Source of the DNA: Limimaricola cinnabarinus
GTDB lineage: Bacteria > Pseudomonadota > Alphaproteobacteria > Rhodobacterales > Rhodobacteraceae
NCBI RefSeq assembly: GCF_002723615.1
Contig: NZ_KZ304951.1
Location: 145,344 to 209,343, forward strand
Length of the DNA stretch: 64,000 nucleotides
Direction of reading: 5' to 3'
Made by a program: the position numbers and the translations under genes. Positions 53,180 to 64,000 of the stretch are shown piece after piece. Positions within the stretch are counted from its first letter, which is position 1; every line of letters starts with the position of its first letter. The notes beneath the pieces were generated by a model. The model saw nothing but the letters and a program-made list of their open reading frames with translations, did no database searches and was not told where the DNA came from.

Positions 53180-53758
53180 ATGCTGCGCCGTTTCTACGAC
53201 ATGACGATCTCCCTCGCGGCGCACCGCCACGCGGTCCCCGCGCTCGGTGCGGTGAGCTTTGCCGAATCCTCGGTCTTCCCGATTCCGCCCGACGCGCTGA
53301 TGATCCCGATGATCCTCGCGCGGCCGCGCAAGGCATGGATGATCGCGCTGGTCTGCACGCTGGCCTCGGTGGCGGGCGCGCTCCTGGGCTACTGGATCGG
53401 TGCCGCCTTCTTCGACAGCATCGGGCAATGGGTGTTCGATCTCTACGGCAAGGCCGAGAAGTTCGAGACCTTCAAGCTGACCTACAACGCATGGGGCGCC
53501 TGGGCGGTGCTCATCGCCGGTGTCACGCCCTTTCCCTTCAAGGTGATCACCATCGCCTCCGGCGTGACGGGGCTGTCGCTGCCGGTGTTCATCGTCTCGT
53601 CGCTGGTGGCGCGCGCGGCGCGGTTCTTTCTCGTGGCGGCGATCCTGCGCCGCTTCGGCGATCCGGCGCGCGACTTCATCGAACGGCGGCTCGGGCTGGT
53701 CTTTTCCGCCTTCTGCGCCATGCTCTTCGCCGGTTTCTACGCGATGAGGTACATGTGA
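53180..53758 (+). CDS. YqaA/DedA-family membrane protein
   Basis: The 192-residue protein has about five membrane segments of the VTT/DedA type: AVSFAESSVFPIPPDALMIPM (as FAESSVFPIPPDAL) and VLIAGVTPFPFKVITIASGV, the re-entrant loop motif. Family members act in lipid scrambling or undecaprenyl-phosphate recycling. Start 53180. The stop overlaps the dsbB GTG start (GTGA), suggesting coupling. Confidence 0.88.
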   Translation: MLRRFYDMTISLAAHRHAVPALGAVSFAESSVFPIPPDALMIPMILARPRKAWMIALVCTLASVAGALLGYWIGAAFFDSIGQWVFDLYGKAEKFETFKLTYNAWGAWAVLIAGVTPFPFKVITIASGVTGLSLPVFIVSSLVARAARFFLVAAILRRFGDPARDFIERRLGLVFSAFCAMLFAGFYAMRYM

Positions 53759-54213
53759 GCCGACAGCTGACCATCTTTCTCGCCACGCTCGGCTCGGCCG
53801 CGCTTCTGGGCGGAGCCTTCATCTTCCAGGCCTTCGGCTATCCGCCCTGCGCGATGTGCATCTGGCAGCGCTGGCCGCATGGCGTGGCCATCGCGATCGG
53901 CCTGATCGCGCTGATGCTGCCGGGGCGCGCCCTGCCCGCGCTCGGCGCGCTGGCCGCCGCGACCACCGCCGCGATCGGCGTGTTTCACACCGGGGTCGAG
54001 CGCGGCTGGTGGGAAGGCCCGTCGAGCTGCACCGGCGCGGGGCCGGGGCTCGGCTCGCTCTCGGGCGGCGACCTGCTGGCGACCGACGGGCCGCGGCTCG
54101 TGATGTGCGACGTGGTGAGCTGGGAGATGCTCGGCCTTTCCATGGCGAGCTGGAACGCGCTGTTTTCGGCGCTGCTGGTGCTGCTCTGGATCGCGGCGCT
54201 GCGCCGCAGCTGA
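53755..54213 (+). CDS. dsbB: Disulfide bond formation protein DsbB
   Basis: The 152-residue inner-membrane protein has four helices and the two cysteine pairs of DsbB: Cys32-Cys35 (PPCAMC) and Cys92-Cys118 (SSCTGAG and MCDVV). It would reoxidise a periplasmic DsbA and pass electrons to quinone. The GTG start overlaps the preceding stop by four bases. No dsbA gene is found in the window other than the cytosolic FrnE-like one at 36217. Confidence 0.92.
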   Translation: MSRQLTIFLATLGSAALLGGAFIFQAFGYPPCAMCIWQRWPHGVAIAIGLIALMLPGRALPALGALAAATTAAIGVFHTGVERGWWEGPSSCTGAGPGLGSLSGGDLLATDGPRLVMCDVVSWEMLGLSMASWNALFSALLVLLWIAALRRS

Positions 54214-54282
54214 GACCCTTCGGGCGGGCGACCCGAGGAAACCCCTTGCCCGCGCCCTCGACCTCGCGCCATGATCGCGCGC

Positions 54283-55206
54283 ATGACAGATTGCATCCTC
54301 ATCGGCGCCCCGGTGGACTGCGGCAAGAAGCGCCGCGGCTGCCTCATGGGCCCGGACGCCTACCGCACCGCCGGACTGGCCGAGGCGCTCGCCTCGCTCG
54401 GTCACGGCGTCACCGATATCGGCAACGTCGCCCCCGACAAGGTCGAGGTCGCGCCACCGCGCAACGGCGTGGTGCATGAGCTGGCGCTCAATGTCGGCTG
54501 GACCGCCGCCTTGATGCGCGCCGCCCGCGAGCAGGCCCCGAACGGCTTTCCGATCTTCATGGGCGGCGATCACGCGCTGTCGCTCGGCAGCGTCGCCGGC
54601 ATGGCTGCGCATGCCGAAGCGCTGGGCCGCCCGCTCTTCGTGCTCTGGCTCGACGCGCATAGCGATTTCCACACCCCCGACACCACCACCACCGGCAACC
54701 TGCACGGCACGCCGCTGGGCTATGTGACGGGGCGCGAGGGGTTCGACGCCTTTCCCGCCCTGCCCGCCACCGTGCCGGTGAGCCAGGTCGGCATGATCGG
54801 GCTCAGAAGCGTCGACCCCGAGGAGCGCGCGGCCCTCGAGGATGGCGACGCGACGCTGGTCGACATGCGGATGATCGACGAGATCGGCATCGCCAAGCCC
54901 CTGTCGGAGTTTCTCGCCAAGGTCGAGGCGGCGAACGGCATCCTGCATGTCTCGCTCGACGTCGATTTCCTCGACCCCGCCGCCGCCCCCGCCGTGGGCA
55001 CCACCGTGCCGGGCGGCGCCACGGTGCGCGAGGCGCATCTGGCGATGGAGATGCTGTCGGATTCGGGCCTCGTCGGCTCGCTCGACCTGGTGGAGCTGAA
55101 CCCCTCGCTCGACGAGCGTGGCCGCACCGCGGCGCTGATGGTCGAGCTGACCGCCTCGCTGATGGGCCGCCGTGTCTTCGACAGGCCGACGCCGCGCGGC
55201 CACTGA
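54283..55206 (+). CDS. rocF: Arginase
   Basis: The 307-residue ureohydrolase has the binuclear manganese motifs GGDHALSLGS, WLDAHSDFHTPDTT and SLDVDFLDP, with later LDLVELNPSLDE. It hydrolyses arginine to ornithine and urea. Agmatinase-like relatives are close, so arginase is the better but not certain call. ATG at 54283 was chosen, and 54271 is the alternative. A hairpin follows. Confidence 0.88.
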   Translation: MTDCILIGAPVDCGKKRRGCLMGPDAYRTAGLAEALASLGHGVTDIGNVAPDKVEVAPPRNGVVHELALNVGWTAALMRAAREQAPNGFPIFMGGDHALSLGSVAGMAAHAEALGRPLFVLWLDAHSDFHTPDTTTTGNLHGTPLGYVTGREGFDAFPALPATVPVSQVGMIGLRSVDPEERAALEDGDATLVDMRMIDEIGIAKPLSEFLAKVEAANGILHVSLDVDFLDPAAAPAVGTTVPGGATVREAHLAMEMLSDSGLVGSLDLVELNPSLDERGRTAALMVELTASLMGRRVFDRPTPRGH

Positions 55207-55219
55207 GCTTGCACCATCT

Positions 55220-55244
55220 CGCGGCGGGGCCCGCCCCCGCCGCG
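55220..55244. terminator. Hairpin between convergent arginase and usg genes
   Basis: A 10-bp stem (55220-55229 with 55235-55244) with a five-base loop lies between the two convergent stops. Confidence 0.6.
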
Positions 55245-55246
55245 TC

Positions 55247-55522
55247 TCAATGGTAGTGGAACTCGCCGGTCACGTTGCGCCATTCGCCCGGCGAGATCAG
55301 CTTGCGATGGGTGAAGCGCACCGAATGCAGCGGCCCCTCGATCTCCTCGTGCCAGAACTCGATGAATTCGAACAGTTTCGGATGGTCGGGAGCGAGGTCG
55401 TATTCCTGCCAGACGAAGCTGTTGAGCACGTTCCGGTAGTCGGGAATCCGGTAGAAGATTTCGGCGGTGGTGAGGCCGTAGCCCCTCAGCATCAGCTCGG
55501 TTTCGGACGGCGATTGCGCCAT
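55247..55522 (-). CDS. usg: Usg-family small protein
   Basis: The 91-residue product matches Usg, a short conserved protein of alphaproteobacteria: LMLRGYGLTTAEIFYRIPDY and NVLNSFVWQEYDLAPDHPKLF, then EFWHEEIEGPLHSVR. Function is unknown. The family was first noted next to trp or phage-related genes in some species. A strong AGGAGG site and a good sigma-70-like promoter lie upstream. Confidence 0.93.
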   Translation of the reverse strand: MAQSPSETELMLRGYGLTTAEIFYRIPDYRNVLNSFVWQEYDLAPDHPKLFEFIEFWHEEIEGPLHSVRFTHRKLISPGEWRNVTGEFHYH

Positions 55523-55565
55523 GGAATGCCTCCTGCGTGACGCGCGGTCTTGACCGCGCCATCCG

Positions 55566-55593
55566 ATTCCAGCACAAGCCCGTGAAAAGTCAA
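55566..55593 (-). promoter_or_regulatory. Predicted usg promoter
   Basis: On the minus strand, TTGACT (55588-55593) and TGGAAT (55566-55571) are 16 bases apart, about 45 bases before the usg start. Confidence 0.55.
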
Positions 55594-55652
55594 TTATCCC
55601 AATTTGTTAGCCGACCCGCCCGCTGGCTGCCAGCGGCGCGGGGCATCCTCTG

Positions 55653-55682
55653 TTGCGCCCCATATGGCGCGGGTGCTATAGG
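55653..55682 (+). promoter_or_regulatory. Predicted gyrA promoter with a dyad in the spacer
   Basis: TTGCGC (55653-55658) and TATAGG (55677-55682) are separated by 18 bases. The dyad GCGCC-CCATAT-GGCGC (55655-55670) overlaps the -35 and spacer and could bind a regulator. Confidence 0.5.
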
Positions 55683-55728
55683 TTTGGCTCACAAGATATA
55701 GCAGTCACAAGACAGCAGGCTTCCCCCC

Positions 55729-58494
<2,766 letters not shown>

Positions 58495-58500
58495 GACGAT

Positions 58501-58530
58501 GCCCCGTCCGGACCACCGGACGGGGCTTTT
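58501..58530 (+). terminator. Terminator of gyrA
   Basis: An 11-bp perfect stem (58501-58511 with 58516-58526) is followed by TTTTCTTT. Confidence 0.92.
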
Positions 58531-58561
58531 CTTTGCCCGCCGCTGCGCCTATCTGGGCGCC

Positions 58562-59917
58562 ATGACAGAACCCCTTCATATCGTCGGCGGCGGCATGGCC
58601 GGCTCCGAAGCCGCATGGCAGGCCGCGAATGCCGGCATCCCCGTGATCCTGCACGAGATGCGCCCCAAGGTCGAAACCTTCGCGCATCGCACCGGCGACC
58701 TCGCCGAGATGGTCTGCTCCAACTCGTTCCGCTCGGATGATGACGAGCAGAATGCCGTGGGCCTTCTTCATTGGGAAATGCGCGCAGCGAACGGTCTCAT
58801 CATGCAGACCGCCGACAGGCACCGCCTGCCCGCCGGCGGTGCGCTCGCGGTCGACCGCGATCCCTTCGCCGCCGATGTCACGGCGCAGCTCAAGGCGCAT
58901 CCGAACGTCACCGTGAGCTACGAGGAGATCGCCGAGTTGCCCGAGACGGGCCACTGGATCTTTGCCACCGGCCCGCTGACCTCGCCCTCCCTGGCCGAGG
59001 CGATCGCGGCCGTGACCGGCACCGGCGCGCTTGCCTTCTTCGACGCCATCGCCCCCATCGTCTATGCCGAGAGCATCGACATGTCGAAGGCGTGGCTGCA
59101 ATCGCGCTATGACAAGGGCGAGACGGAAGAGGAGCGCACCGCCTATATCAACTGCCCGATGACCAAGGAGCAGCACGAGGCCTTCATCGACGCGCTCTTG
59201 GCTTCCGACAAGGCCGAGTTCCACGAGGGCGAGACGGCGGGCTATTTCGATGGCTGCCTGCCGATCGAGGTGATGGCCGAGCGCGGGCGCGAGACACTGC
59301 GCCACGGGCCGATGAAGCCGGTGGGCCTGACCAACCCGCATGACCCCGAAAACAAGCCCTATGCCGTGGTGCAGCTGCGCCGTGACAACAAGCTCGGCAC
59401 GCTCTACAACATCGTCGGCTTTCAGACCAAGATGAAGTACGGCGCGCAAACCAATGTTTTCCGTATGATTCCCGGGCTTGAGGAAGCCCGCTTCGCGCGG
59501 CTCGGCGGCATTCATCGCAACACCTTCCTCAACAGCCCGACGCTGCTTGACGGCGAGATGCGGCTCAAGGCCCGGCCCAACATCCGCTTCGCCGGGCAGA
59601 TCACCGGTGTCGAAGGATATGTCGAAAGCGCGGCGATGGGGCTTCTGGCCGGTCGCCTCGCCGTGGCCGAGATCATGGGCGGCCATGTCCCGGCCGTGCC
59701 GCAGACCACCGCCATGGGCGCGCTCGTCACCCACATCACCGGCGGGGCCGAGGCCAAGACCTTCCAGCCGATGAACGTCAATTTCGGGCTGTTCCCGCCG
59801 CTCGAAGGCATGCGCGGCGGGCGGCGTGGCCGCAAGGACCGCTACAAGGGCTATACCGACCGCGCCAAGGCCGATTGGCAGGGCTGGCTCGACGCGCAGG
59901 AGGCGGTGATCGCCTGA
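58562..59917 (+). CDS. trmFO: Methylenetetrahydrofolate-tRNA-(uracil-5-)-methyltransferase TrmFO
   Basis: The 451-residue FAD protein makes 5-methyluridine at position 54 in tRNA, using folate. The N-terminal [14 protein letters not shown] is a dinucleotide-binding motif. [55 protein letters not shown] and the C-terminal [15 protein letters not shown] are all family marks. ATG 58562. It is 67 bases after gyrA, separated by a terminator. Confidence 0.95.
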   Translation: MTEPLHIVGGGMAGSEAAWQAANAGIPVILHEMRPKVETFAHRTGDLAEMVCSNSFRSDDDEQNAVGLLHWEMRAANGLIMQTADRHRLPAGGALAVDRDPFAADVTAQLKAHPNVTVSYEEIAELPETGHWIFATGPLTSPSLAEAIAAVTGTGALAFFDAIAPIVYAESIDMSKAWLQSRYDKGETEEERTAYINCPMTKEQHEAFIDALLASDKAEFHEGETAGYFDGCLPIEVMAERGRETLRHGPMKPVGLTNPHDPENKPYAVVQLRRDNKLGTLYNIVGFQTKMKYGAQTNVFRMIPGLEEARFARLGGIHRNTFLNSPTLLDGEMRLKARPNIRFAGQITGVEGYVESAAMGLLAGRLAVAEIMGGHVPAVPQTTAMGALVTHITGGAEAKTFQPMNVNFGLFPPLEGMRGGRRGRKDRYKGYTDRAKADWQGWLDAQEAVIA

Positions 59918-59980
59918 GCCCTTGCCCTGCGGCCCCCGGGACCACATCTCGGGGGCAACCCCAAGCGGAACGGATTTCAC

Positions 59981-60166
59981 ATGCTCTACATTCTCGCGCT
60001 TCTTCTGCCGCCCGTCGCCATCATGATGACGGGCCGCATCATCCTCGGCATGGTCGTGCTGGTGATCTGGTTTCCGGCGATCCTCATCTCCGGCGGCCTT
60101 GGCCATCCGATCTTCATCCTGCTGGCCTGGCTCATCATCCATCAAAGCGCGGTCAAGCGCGGCTGA
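59981..60166 (+). CDS. Small Pmp3/YqaE-like membrane protein
   Basis: The 61-residue protein has two hydrophobic segments and starts LYILALLLPPVAIMM, similar to Pmp3/YqaE proteolipids. It lacks the usual acidic surroundings, so the match is moderate. Membrane-potential or stress roles are known for some homologs. It is contiguous with gluQ. Confidence 0.6.
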   Translation: MLYILALLLPPVAIMMTGRIILGMVVLVIWFPAILISGGLGHPIFILLAWLIIHQSAVKRG

Positions 60167-61018
60167 ATGCGCGTCACCCGCTTCGCCCCGTCGCCCACCG
60201 GGCCGCTGCATCTCGGCCATGCGTTTTCCGCGCTGACCGCGGCGGCGCGGGCCGAAGACGGGGCCTTCCTGCTGCGGATCGAGGATATCGACAGGCAGCG
60301 GTCGAAGCCCGAATGGGAACAGCGGATATATGACGATCTGCGCTGGCTCGGGCTCGACTGGCCCGCGCCGGTGCTGCGCCAGTCCGAGCGCCTGCCCGCC
60401 TATCGCGCGGCGCTGGAACGGCTCTGGGCCGAGGGGCTGCTTTATCCCTGCGGCTGCAACCGGCGCGACATTCTCGAAGCGGCCAGCGCGCCGCAGGAGG
60501 GCGGCCCGCGCTTCGGGCCGGACGGGATGATCTATCCCGGAACCTGCCGGACCGGCGACCGCGCCGGGCCGATGCCCGAAGATACGCCGCTTCGCCTCGA
60601 CCTTGCCCGCGCGGTGGAGCGGATCGACGGTCCGCTGCGCTGGATCGAGACGGGCGAAGAGCCCGGTCCGCGCGAGGTGGCACCCGAGGCGCTGATCGAG
60701 ACCATCGGCGATCCGGTGCTGGCGCGGCGCGAGATGGGCACCTCCTACCACCTCGCCGTGGTGATCGACGATGCGCATCAGAACGTCACCGAGGTGGTGC
60801 GCGGCCGCGATCTGGCCGAGGCGACGCCGCTGCATGTTCTGTTGCAGCGGCTGATGCGGTTGCCCGTGCCCGATTATCACCACCACCGGCTGATCCGCGA
60901 CGAGACGGGCCGCCGCCTCGCCAAGCGCGACGACGCGCGCGCCATCGGGCTTTACCGCGACGAGGGTGCCAGTCCCGCCGAGATCCGGCGCATGGTCGGG
61001 CTCGGGGCCGGGCGGTAG
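60167..61018 (+). CDS. gluQ: Glutamyl-Q tRNA(Asp) synthetase
   Basis: The 283-residue enzyme attaches glutamate to queuosine 34 of tRNA-Asp. It is a truncated GluRS: HIGH-like SPTGPLHLGH, a zinc site with YPCGC and YPGTC, YHLAVVIDDAHQNVTEVVRG, and the LAKRDD replacing KMSKS. No anticodon-binding domain, as expected for GluQRS. It begins immediately after the previous stop, so they are coupled. Ends 7 bases before the convergent hisI stop. Confidence 0.95.
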   Translation: MRVTRFAPSPTGPLHLGHAFSALTAAARAEDGAFLLRIEDIDRQRSKPEWEQRIYDDLRWLGLDWPAPVLRQSERLPAYRAALERLWAEGLLYPCGCNRRDILEAASAPQEGGPRFGPDGMIYPGTCRTGDRAGPMPEDTPLRLDLARAVERIDGPLRWIETGEEPGPREVAPEALIETIGDPVLARREMGTSYHLAVVIDDAHQNVTEVVRGRDLAEATPLHVLLQRLMRLPVPDYHHHRLIRDETGRRLAKRDDARAIGLYRDEGASPAEIRRMVGLGAGR

Positions 61019-61025
61019 CCGCCCC

Positions 61026-61382
61026 TTACCCCATCGGCTCGGTCAGTTCGACCTCATCGCCCTCCCGCACCGCCGTATAAAAGCAGCTGCGCCGCCCGGT
61101 GTGGCAGGCGGGGCCCGATTGCTCGACCTGAAGCAGCAGACAGTCGCGGTCGCAATCGAGGCGCATCTCGACCAGCACCTGCTGGTTGCCCGAGGTCGCG
61201 CCCTTTTCCCAGAATTCCTGCCGCGAGCGCGACCAGTAGGTGACGCGGCCCGAAGCCAGCGTCTTCTCGATCGAGGCCGCGTTCATCCAGGCCATCATCA
61301 GCACCTCGCCGGTCGCGGCCTCCTGCGCGATGGCGGGGATGAGGCCATTGGCGTCATAGCGAAGCGTCTTTGGGTCGAACAT
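61026..61382 (-). CDS. hisI: Phosphoribosyl-AMP cyclohydrolase
   Basis: The 118-residue enzyme opens the purine ring in histidine synthesis. The metal site is visible: [14 protein letters not shown] and [27 protein letters not shown] and [17 protein letters not shown] match HisI. It is a HisI-only protein with no HisE fused. Divergent from the IscU-like gene. The start ATG is 61382. Confidence 0.95.
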   Translation of the reverse strand: MFDPKTLRYDANGLIPAIAQEAATGEVLMMAWMNAASIEKTLASGRVTYWSRSRQEFWEKGATSGNQQVLVEMRLDCDRDCLLLQVEQSGPACHTGRRSCFYTAVREGDEVELTEPMG

Positions 61383-61448
61383 CGGCACAAACCTTTTGCA
61401 TCCCGGGGCGTCGCGCCTATCTAGAGGGGCGATATCGAAGAGGCAAAC

Positions 61449-61919
61449 ATGACCGAGCGCGCCAGCGGCGAAACCGACCTGATCAAGCTCTATTCGCAGC
61501 GCATCCTCGCGCTGACGACGGAGATGCCGCTGACCGAGCGGCTCGCGGCCCCCGATGCCACCGTGCGCCGCCGCGCGCCGCTTTGCGGCTCGACCGTGAC
61601 GGTGGACGTGACGCTCGATGAGGGCCGGGTCACCGGGTATGGGCAGGATGTGAAGGCCTGCGCCCTGGGACAGGCGGCGGCGGCGATCGTCGGCGGTGCG
61701 GTGATCGGGCGCGATCATGAAGAACTGGTGCAGGCCCGCGATCAGCTGCGCGCCATGCTGGCGCAGGACGGCCCCGTGCCCGAAGCGCCGTTCGAGGGCT
61801 TCGAGGTGCTTCGGCCCGCGCGCGAATATCGCAACCGCCACGCCTCGATCCTGCTGGCGATCGAGGCGGTGACGCAAGCGGTCGAGGAGGCCGAGGCGCA
61901 GCGCAGCGCCGCTGGCTGA
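61449..61919 (+). CDS. IscU/NifU-like iron-sulfur scaffold relative lacking one cysteine
   Basis: The 156-residue protein has the NifU N-terminal fold: [12 protein letters not shown] with Cys46 and [13 protein letters not shown] with Cys71. At the site of the third ligand, where IscU has Cys, the sequence reads [12 protein letters not shown] (around 127-136), so this residue is changed. An iron-sulfur or metal-linked role is inferred. It may not build a regular cluster. Divergent from hisI with 66 bases between the starts. Confidence 0.82.
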   Translation: MTERASGETDLIKLYSQRILALTTEMPLTERLAAPDATVRRRAPLCGSTVTVDVTLDEGRVTGYGQDVKACALGQAAAAIVGGAVIGRDHEELVQARDQLRAMLAQDGPVPEAPFEGFEVLRPAREYRNRHASILLAIEAVTQAVEEAEAQRSAAG

Positions 61920-61925
61920 CATCTG

Positions 61926-61965
61926 AAAAAAAACCGCCGCGCATCCCGGCAGGGGATGGCGGCGG
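61926..61965 (-). terminator. Intrinsic terminator (minus strand) downstream of the 40-aa protein gene
   Basis: Minus-strand hairpin CCGCCGC and CATCCC paired with GGGATG and GCGGCGG (13 bp with one bulged G, loop GGCAG) followed by eight T. It lies 123 bases past the stop of the gene at 62089-62211. Confidence 0.85.
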
Positions 61966-62088
61966 CGCAGGCGGGATCTTCCGGGGCTCCGATCGACCGG
62001 CGGAGCATGGCTCCGGGCGATGGACGGGCAATCCACCGCGATGACCCGCGGGACCGGGCAGCGGCGATCGGAAGAAGATCCGGGCAGA

Positions 62089-62211
62089 TCAGATCAGGCC
62101 GGGCAGCCACAATCCGACGAACAACAGAACCATGAGAGACGCCGCGCCCAGCGCGTCGGCAACAAGCGTGTCGCGAGAGCGGTTCACGACCAGTTTGAGT
62201 TCCTGTGCCAT
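62089..62211 (-). CDS. Small single-pass membrane protein (40 aa)
   Basis: The product has a basic/polar start ([16 protein letters not shown]) and a C-terminal hydrophobic helix ([20 protein letters not shown]). A strong GAGAGGAGACG ribosome site lies just before the ATG, and a terminator follows, so it is a real gene even though it is short. It lies after recG on the same strand. The function is unknown. Similar short membrane peptides regulate enzymes or cell division. Confidence 0.75.
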   Translation of the reverse strand: MAQELKLVVNRSRDTLVADALGAASLMVLLFVGLWLPGLI

Positions 62212-62245
62212 GCCGCGTCTCCTCTCACCATGCTTCCGTTGCCTG

Positions 62246-62304
62246 TTTGTTCCCATATGAGGCGCGCCCTGTAAAGAACTTTATGAGAACACTTTGTTCC
62301 CATA
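62246..62304 (-). repeat. 12-bp direct repeats upstream of the 40-aa protein gene
   Basis: TTTGTTCCCATA occurs at 62246-62257 and 62293-62304, 47 bases apart. The right copy overlaps an inverted repeat GAACA-CTT-TGTTC (62287-62299). They are candidate regulator sites. Confidence 0.5.
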
Positions 62305-62336
62305 CGCCCAGCGCCTTGATGCAAAAGCAGAAATTC

Positions 62337-64000
62337 CTAGCCGACCGAGATGAGCCGGATCGCCCGATCCTGCTCCATCAGCCAGAGGAGAACACGCGCG
62401 GACCGCCCGCGTTCTCCCTCCAATGCCGGGTCGATGGTCAGCAGCGTGCGCGCATCGCTCTGCGCCAGCGCCATCAGCCCGGCATGGCGTTCGAGATCGG
62501 CAATGCGAAAGCGCGGCAGCCCGGATTGCGCGGTGCCGATCACGTCGCCCGCGCCGCGCATCGACAGATCCTCTTCAGAGATGCGAAAGCCGTCCTCGGT
62601 CTCGCGCATGATCTCCAGCCTCCGCCGCGCGGTCTCGCCCAGGGGCGGCTGGTACATCAGCAGGCAGGTGGATTTGGCGCTGCCCCGCCCGACACGGCCC
62701 CGCAACTGGTGCAGCTGCGCCAGCCCGAAATTCTCGGCCCGCTCGATCACCATGATCGAGGCGGCGGGCACGTTGACGCCCACCTCGATGACGGTGGTGG
62801 CGACGAGCACCTTGGTCTCGCCGGCGACAAAGCGCGCCATGGCGGCGTCCTTCTCGGCGGGCGGCAGCTGCCCATGCACGAGACCCACCGCATCCTCGCC
62901 CAAGCTCGCGCGAAGCCGCTTGAACCGCTCCTCGGCGGCGGTCATGTCGGAGACCTCGCTCTCCTCGACCAGGGGGCAGACCCAATAGGCCTGCCGCCCC
63001 TCGGCCACGGCGGCGCGCAGCTTCTCGACCACCTCGCCCAGCCGTTCGGTGGAGACGAGCGCGGTGGTGACGGGCGTGCGTCCGGGCGGCTTTTCGTCGA
63101 GCACGCTCACATCCATGTCGCCATATTGCGTGAGCGCGAGGCTGCGCGGAATCGGCGTGGCGGTCATCACCAGCACATCGACGCCGCGCCCCTTGGCGCC
63201 AAGCTCCATCCGCTGCGCGACGCCGAAGCGGTGCTGCTCGTCGATCACGGCAAGCCGCAGGTCGCGAAACACCACGTCCTTCTGGAACACCGCATGGGTG
63301 CCGACGAGGATCTGGATGCGCCCTTCGGCCAAGGCTTCGAGCTTGCGGCGTCTCTCGCCCCCCTTGTCGCGTCCCGTGAGCAGCTCGATCACCACGCCCG
63401 CGCTTTCGGCCAAAGGCTGCAGCCCTTCGAGATGCTGACGCGCGAGGATCTCGGTCGGGGCCATCATCACCCCCTGCCCGCCTGCCTCCACGGCCACGAG
63501 AAGCGCCATCAGCGCCACCAGCGTCTTGCCCGAACCGACATCGCCCTGCAGCAGCCGGTTCATCCGGGCCTTGCCCCCCATGTCACGGGCGATCTCGTCC
63601 ACCGCGCGGGCCTGCGCCCCGGTGGGCGCATAGGGCAACGCGGCGAGAACGCGGCTGCGATGCCGCCTGTCCCCGAGGCTCGGTCGTCCGGGGCTACGGC
63701 GCGCGGTGGCACGGGCGAGCGCGAGGGTGATCTGATGCGCGAAAAGCTCGTCATAGGCCAGCCGCAGCCGCGCCGGATGGGTGGGCGAAAGGTCGTCGAA
63801 GCCCTGCGGCCCATGCGCCAGCCTCAGCGCCTCCTGCCAGCTTGGCCATCCCTCGCGCTGTTTGAGCCCCGGATCGATCCATTCGTCGAGATCGGGCGCG
63901 AGGCCCAGCGCGGAGCGGGCGGCGCCGGTCATCTGCCTTTGGGTGATGCCGTTCGACAGCGGATAGACCGGCTCGAAGGCGAGGATCTCGCCCTCCTTCT
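62337..64000 (-). CDS. recG: ATP-dependent DNA helicase RecG (5' part cut off at the right edge)
   Basis: RecG remodels stalled replication forks. The visible part (about 554 residues of roughly 700) contains the C-terminal part of the wedge region, GDVGSGKTLVAL (Walker A), DEQHRFGV (DExH) and QLRGRVGRG. The frame continues in through the right end with no stop: bases 63933-64000 read as family sequence (FEPVYPLSNGITQ) before the ATG at 63932, which is therefore not the real start. No frame disruption in the visible part. Confidence 0.96.
   Translation of the reverse strand, partial: KEGEILAFEPVYPLSNGITQRQMTGAARSALGLAPDLDEWIDPGLKQREGWPSWQEALRLAHGPQGFDDLSPTHPARLRLAYDELFAHQITLALARATARRSPGRPSLGDRRHRSRVLAALPYAPTGAQARAVDEIARDMGGKARMNRLLQGDVGSGKTLVALMALLVAVEAGGQGVMMAPTEILARQHLEGLQPLAESAGVVIELLTGRDKGGERRRKLEALAEGRIQILVGTHAVFQKDVVFRDLRLAVIDEQHRFGVAQRMELGAKGRGVDVLVMTATPIPRSLALTQYGDMDVSVLDEKPPGRTPVTTALVSTERLGEVVEKLRAAVAEGRQAYWVCPLVEESEVSDMTAAEERFKRLRASLGEDAVGLVHGQLPPAEKDAAMARFVAGETKVLVATTVIEVGVNVPAASIMVIERAENFGLAQLHQLRGRVGRGSAKSTCLLMYQPPLGETARRRLEIMRETEDGFRISEEDLSMRGAGDVIGTAQSGLPRFRIADLERHAGLMALAQSDARTLLTIDPALEGERGRSARVLLWLMEQDRAIRLISVG

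Overview
The window is a dense, high-GC chromosomal segment from an alphaproteobacterium, most likely a member of the Rhodobacterales (Rhodobacteraceae/Roseobacter type). The assignment is inferred from the usg gene, a C-terminal Hint domain on an RTX protein, a PhoB-PhoU-Pst locus with PhoR, a PAS_5-type small protein, class II DAHP synthase, many GTG starts and 1-4 nt overlaps between genes, and GC-rich codon use. No prophage, insertion sequence, CRISPR array, integrase or plasmid replication gene was found. The layout is core genome with small accessory patches.

Region by region: 1-650 is the 3' end of tsf with its terminator. 919-1680 is a LuxR-type regulator without a luxI. 1963-3509 is a RcnA-like nickel/cobalt exporter with a periplasmic DUF1007 partner. 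3618-6391 is a divergent MerR regulator/P1B metal ATPase pair. 6463-8796 is tex. 8904-16288 is the complete phosphate regulon locus on the minus strand (phoR, pstS, pstC, pstA, pstB, phoU, phoB), with a three-repeat Pho box before pstS. 16393-17549 is a gamma carbonic anhydrase and gmk. 17734-20914 holds a PAS protein, class II DAHP synthase and a GlxA-type AraC regulator. 21055-26203 is a branched-chain amino-acid-type ABC importer (binding protein, G, F, H, M). 26276-28214 is a HupE/UreJ-like and DUF4198 pair. 28246-30053 is psuK-psuG.

30145-34926 has a DUF502 membrane protein, a patatin and 3-hydroxybutyrate dehydrogenase (overlapping), an atypical AT-richer intergenic stretch with a strong minus-strand terminator, and an orphan YejA-like peptide-binding protein followed by a tiny lipoprotein. 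35154-36858 has a small acidic protein, an XRE-cupin regulator and a DsbA-family oxidoreductase. 36855-43327 runs leftward: mfd overlaps a polyprenyl-phosphate-type GT2, a LAB_N membrane protein and a GT83/PMT-like transferase. Then come hemB, a SYLF lipoprotein, DUF2254, a MobA-like nucleotidyltransferase, the 828-aa RTX-Hint protein with a structured leader, the ygiC-ygiB pair, tRNA-Leu(CAA), a YpfJ metallopeptidase, a YqaA membrane protein, dsbB, arginase, usg, gyrA, trmFO, a Pmp3-like peptide, gluQ, hisI, an IscU-like protein with a lost cysteine, a 40-aa membrane protein, and the 3' part of recG, which runs off the right edge.

Functionally, the window combines housekeeping genes (translation, DNA repair and topology, heme, aromatic and histidine synthesis) with phosphate sensing, metal efflux and uptake, thiol redox, amino-acid and peptide import, and envelope modification. 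I do not see a clear multi-gene novel defence or secretion system. The least explained parts are the stretch at 32850-33054, the RTX upstream region at 49642-50060, the mfd-distal glycosylation triad, the LuxR solo with its dyads, and the small membrane protein next to recG.
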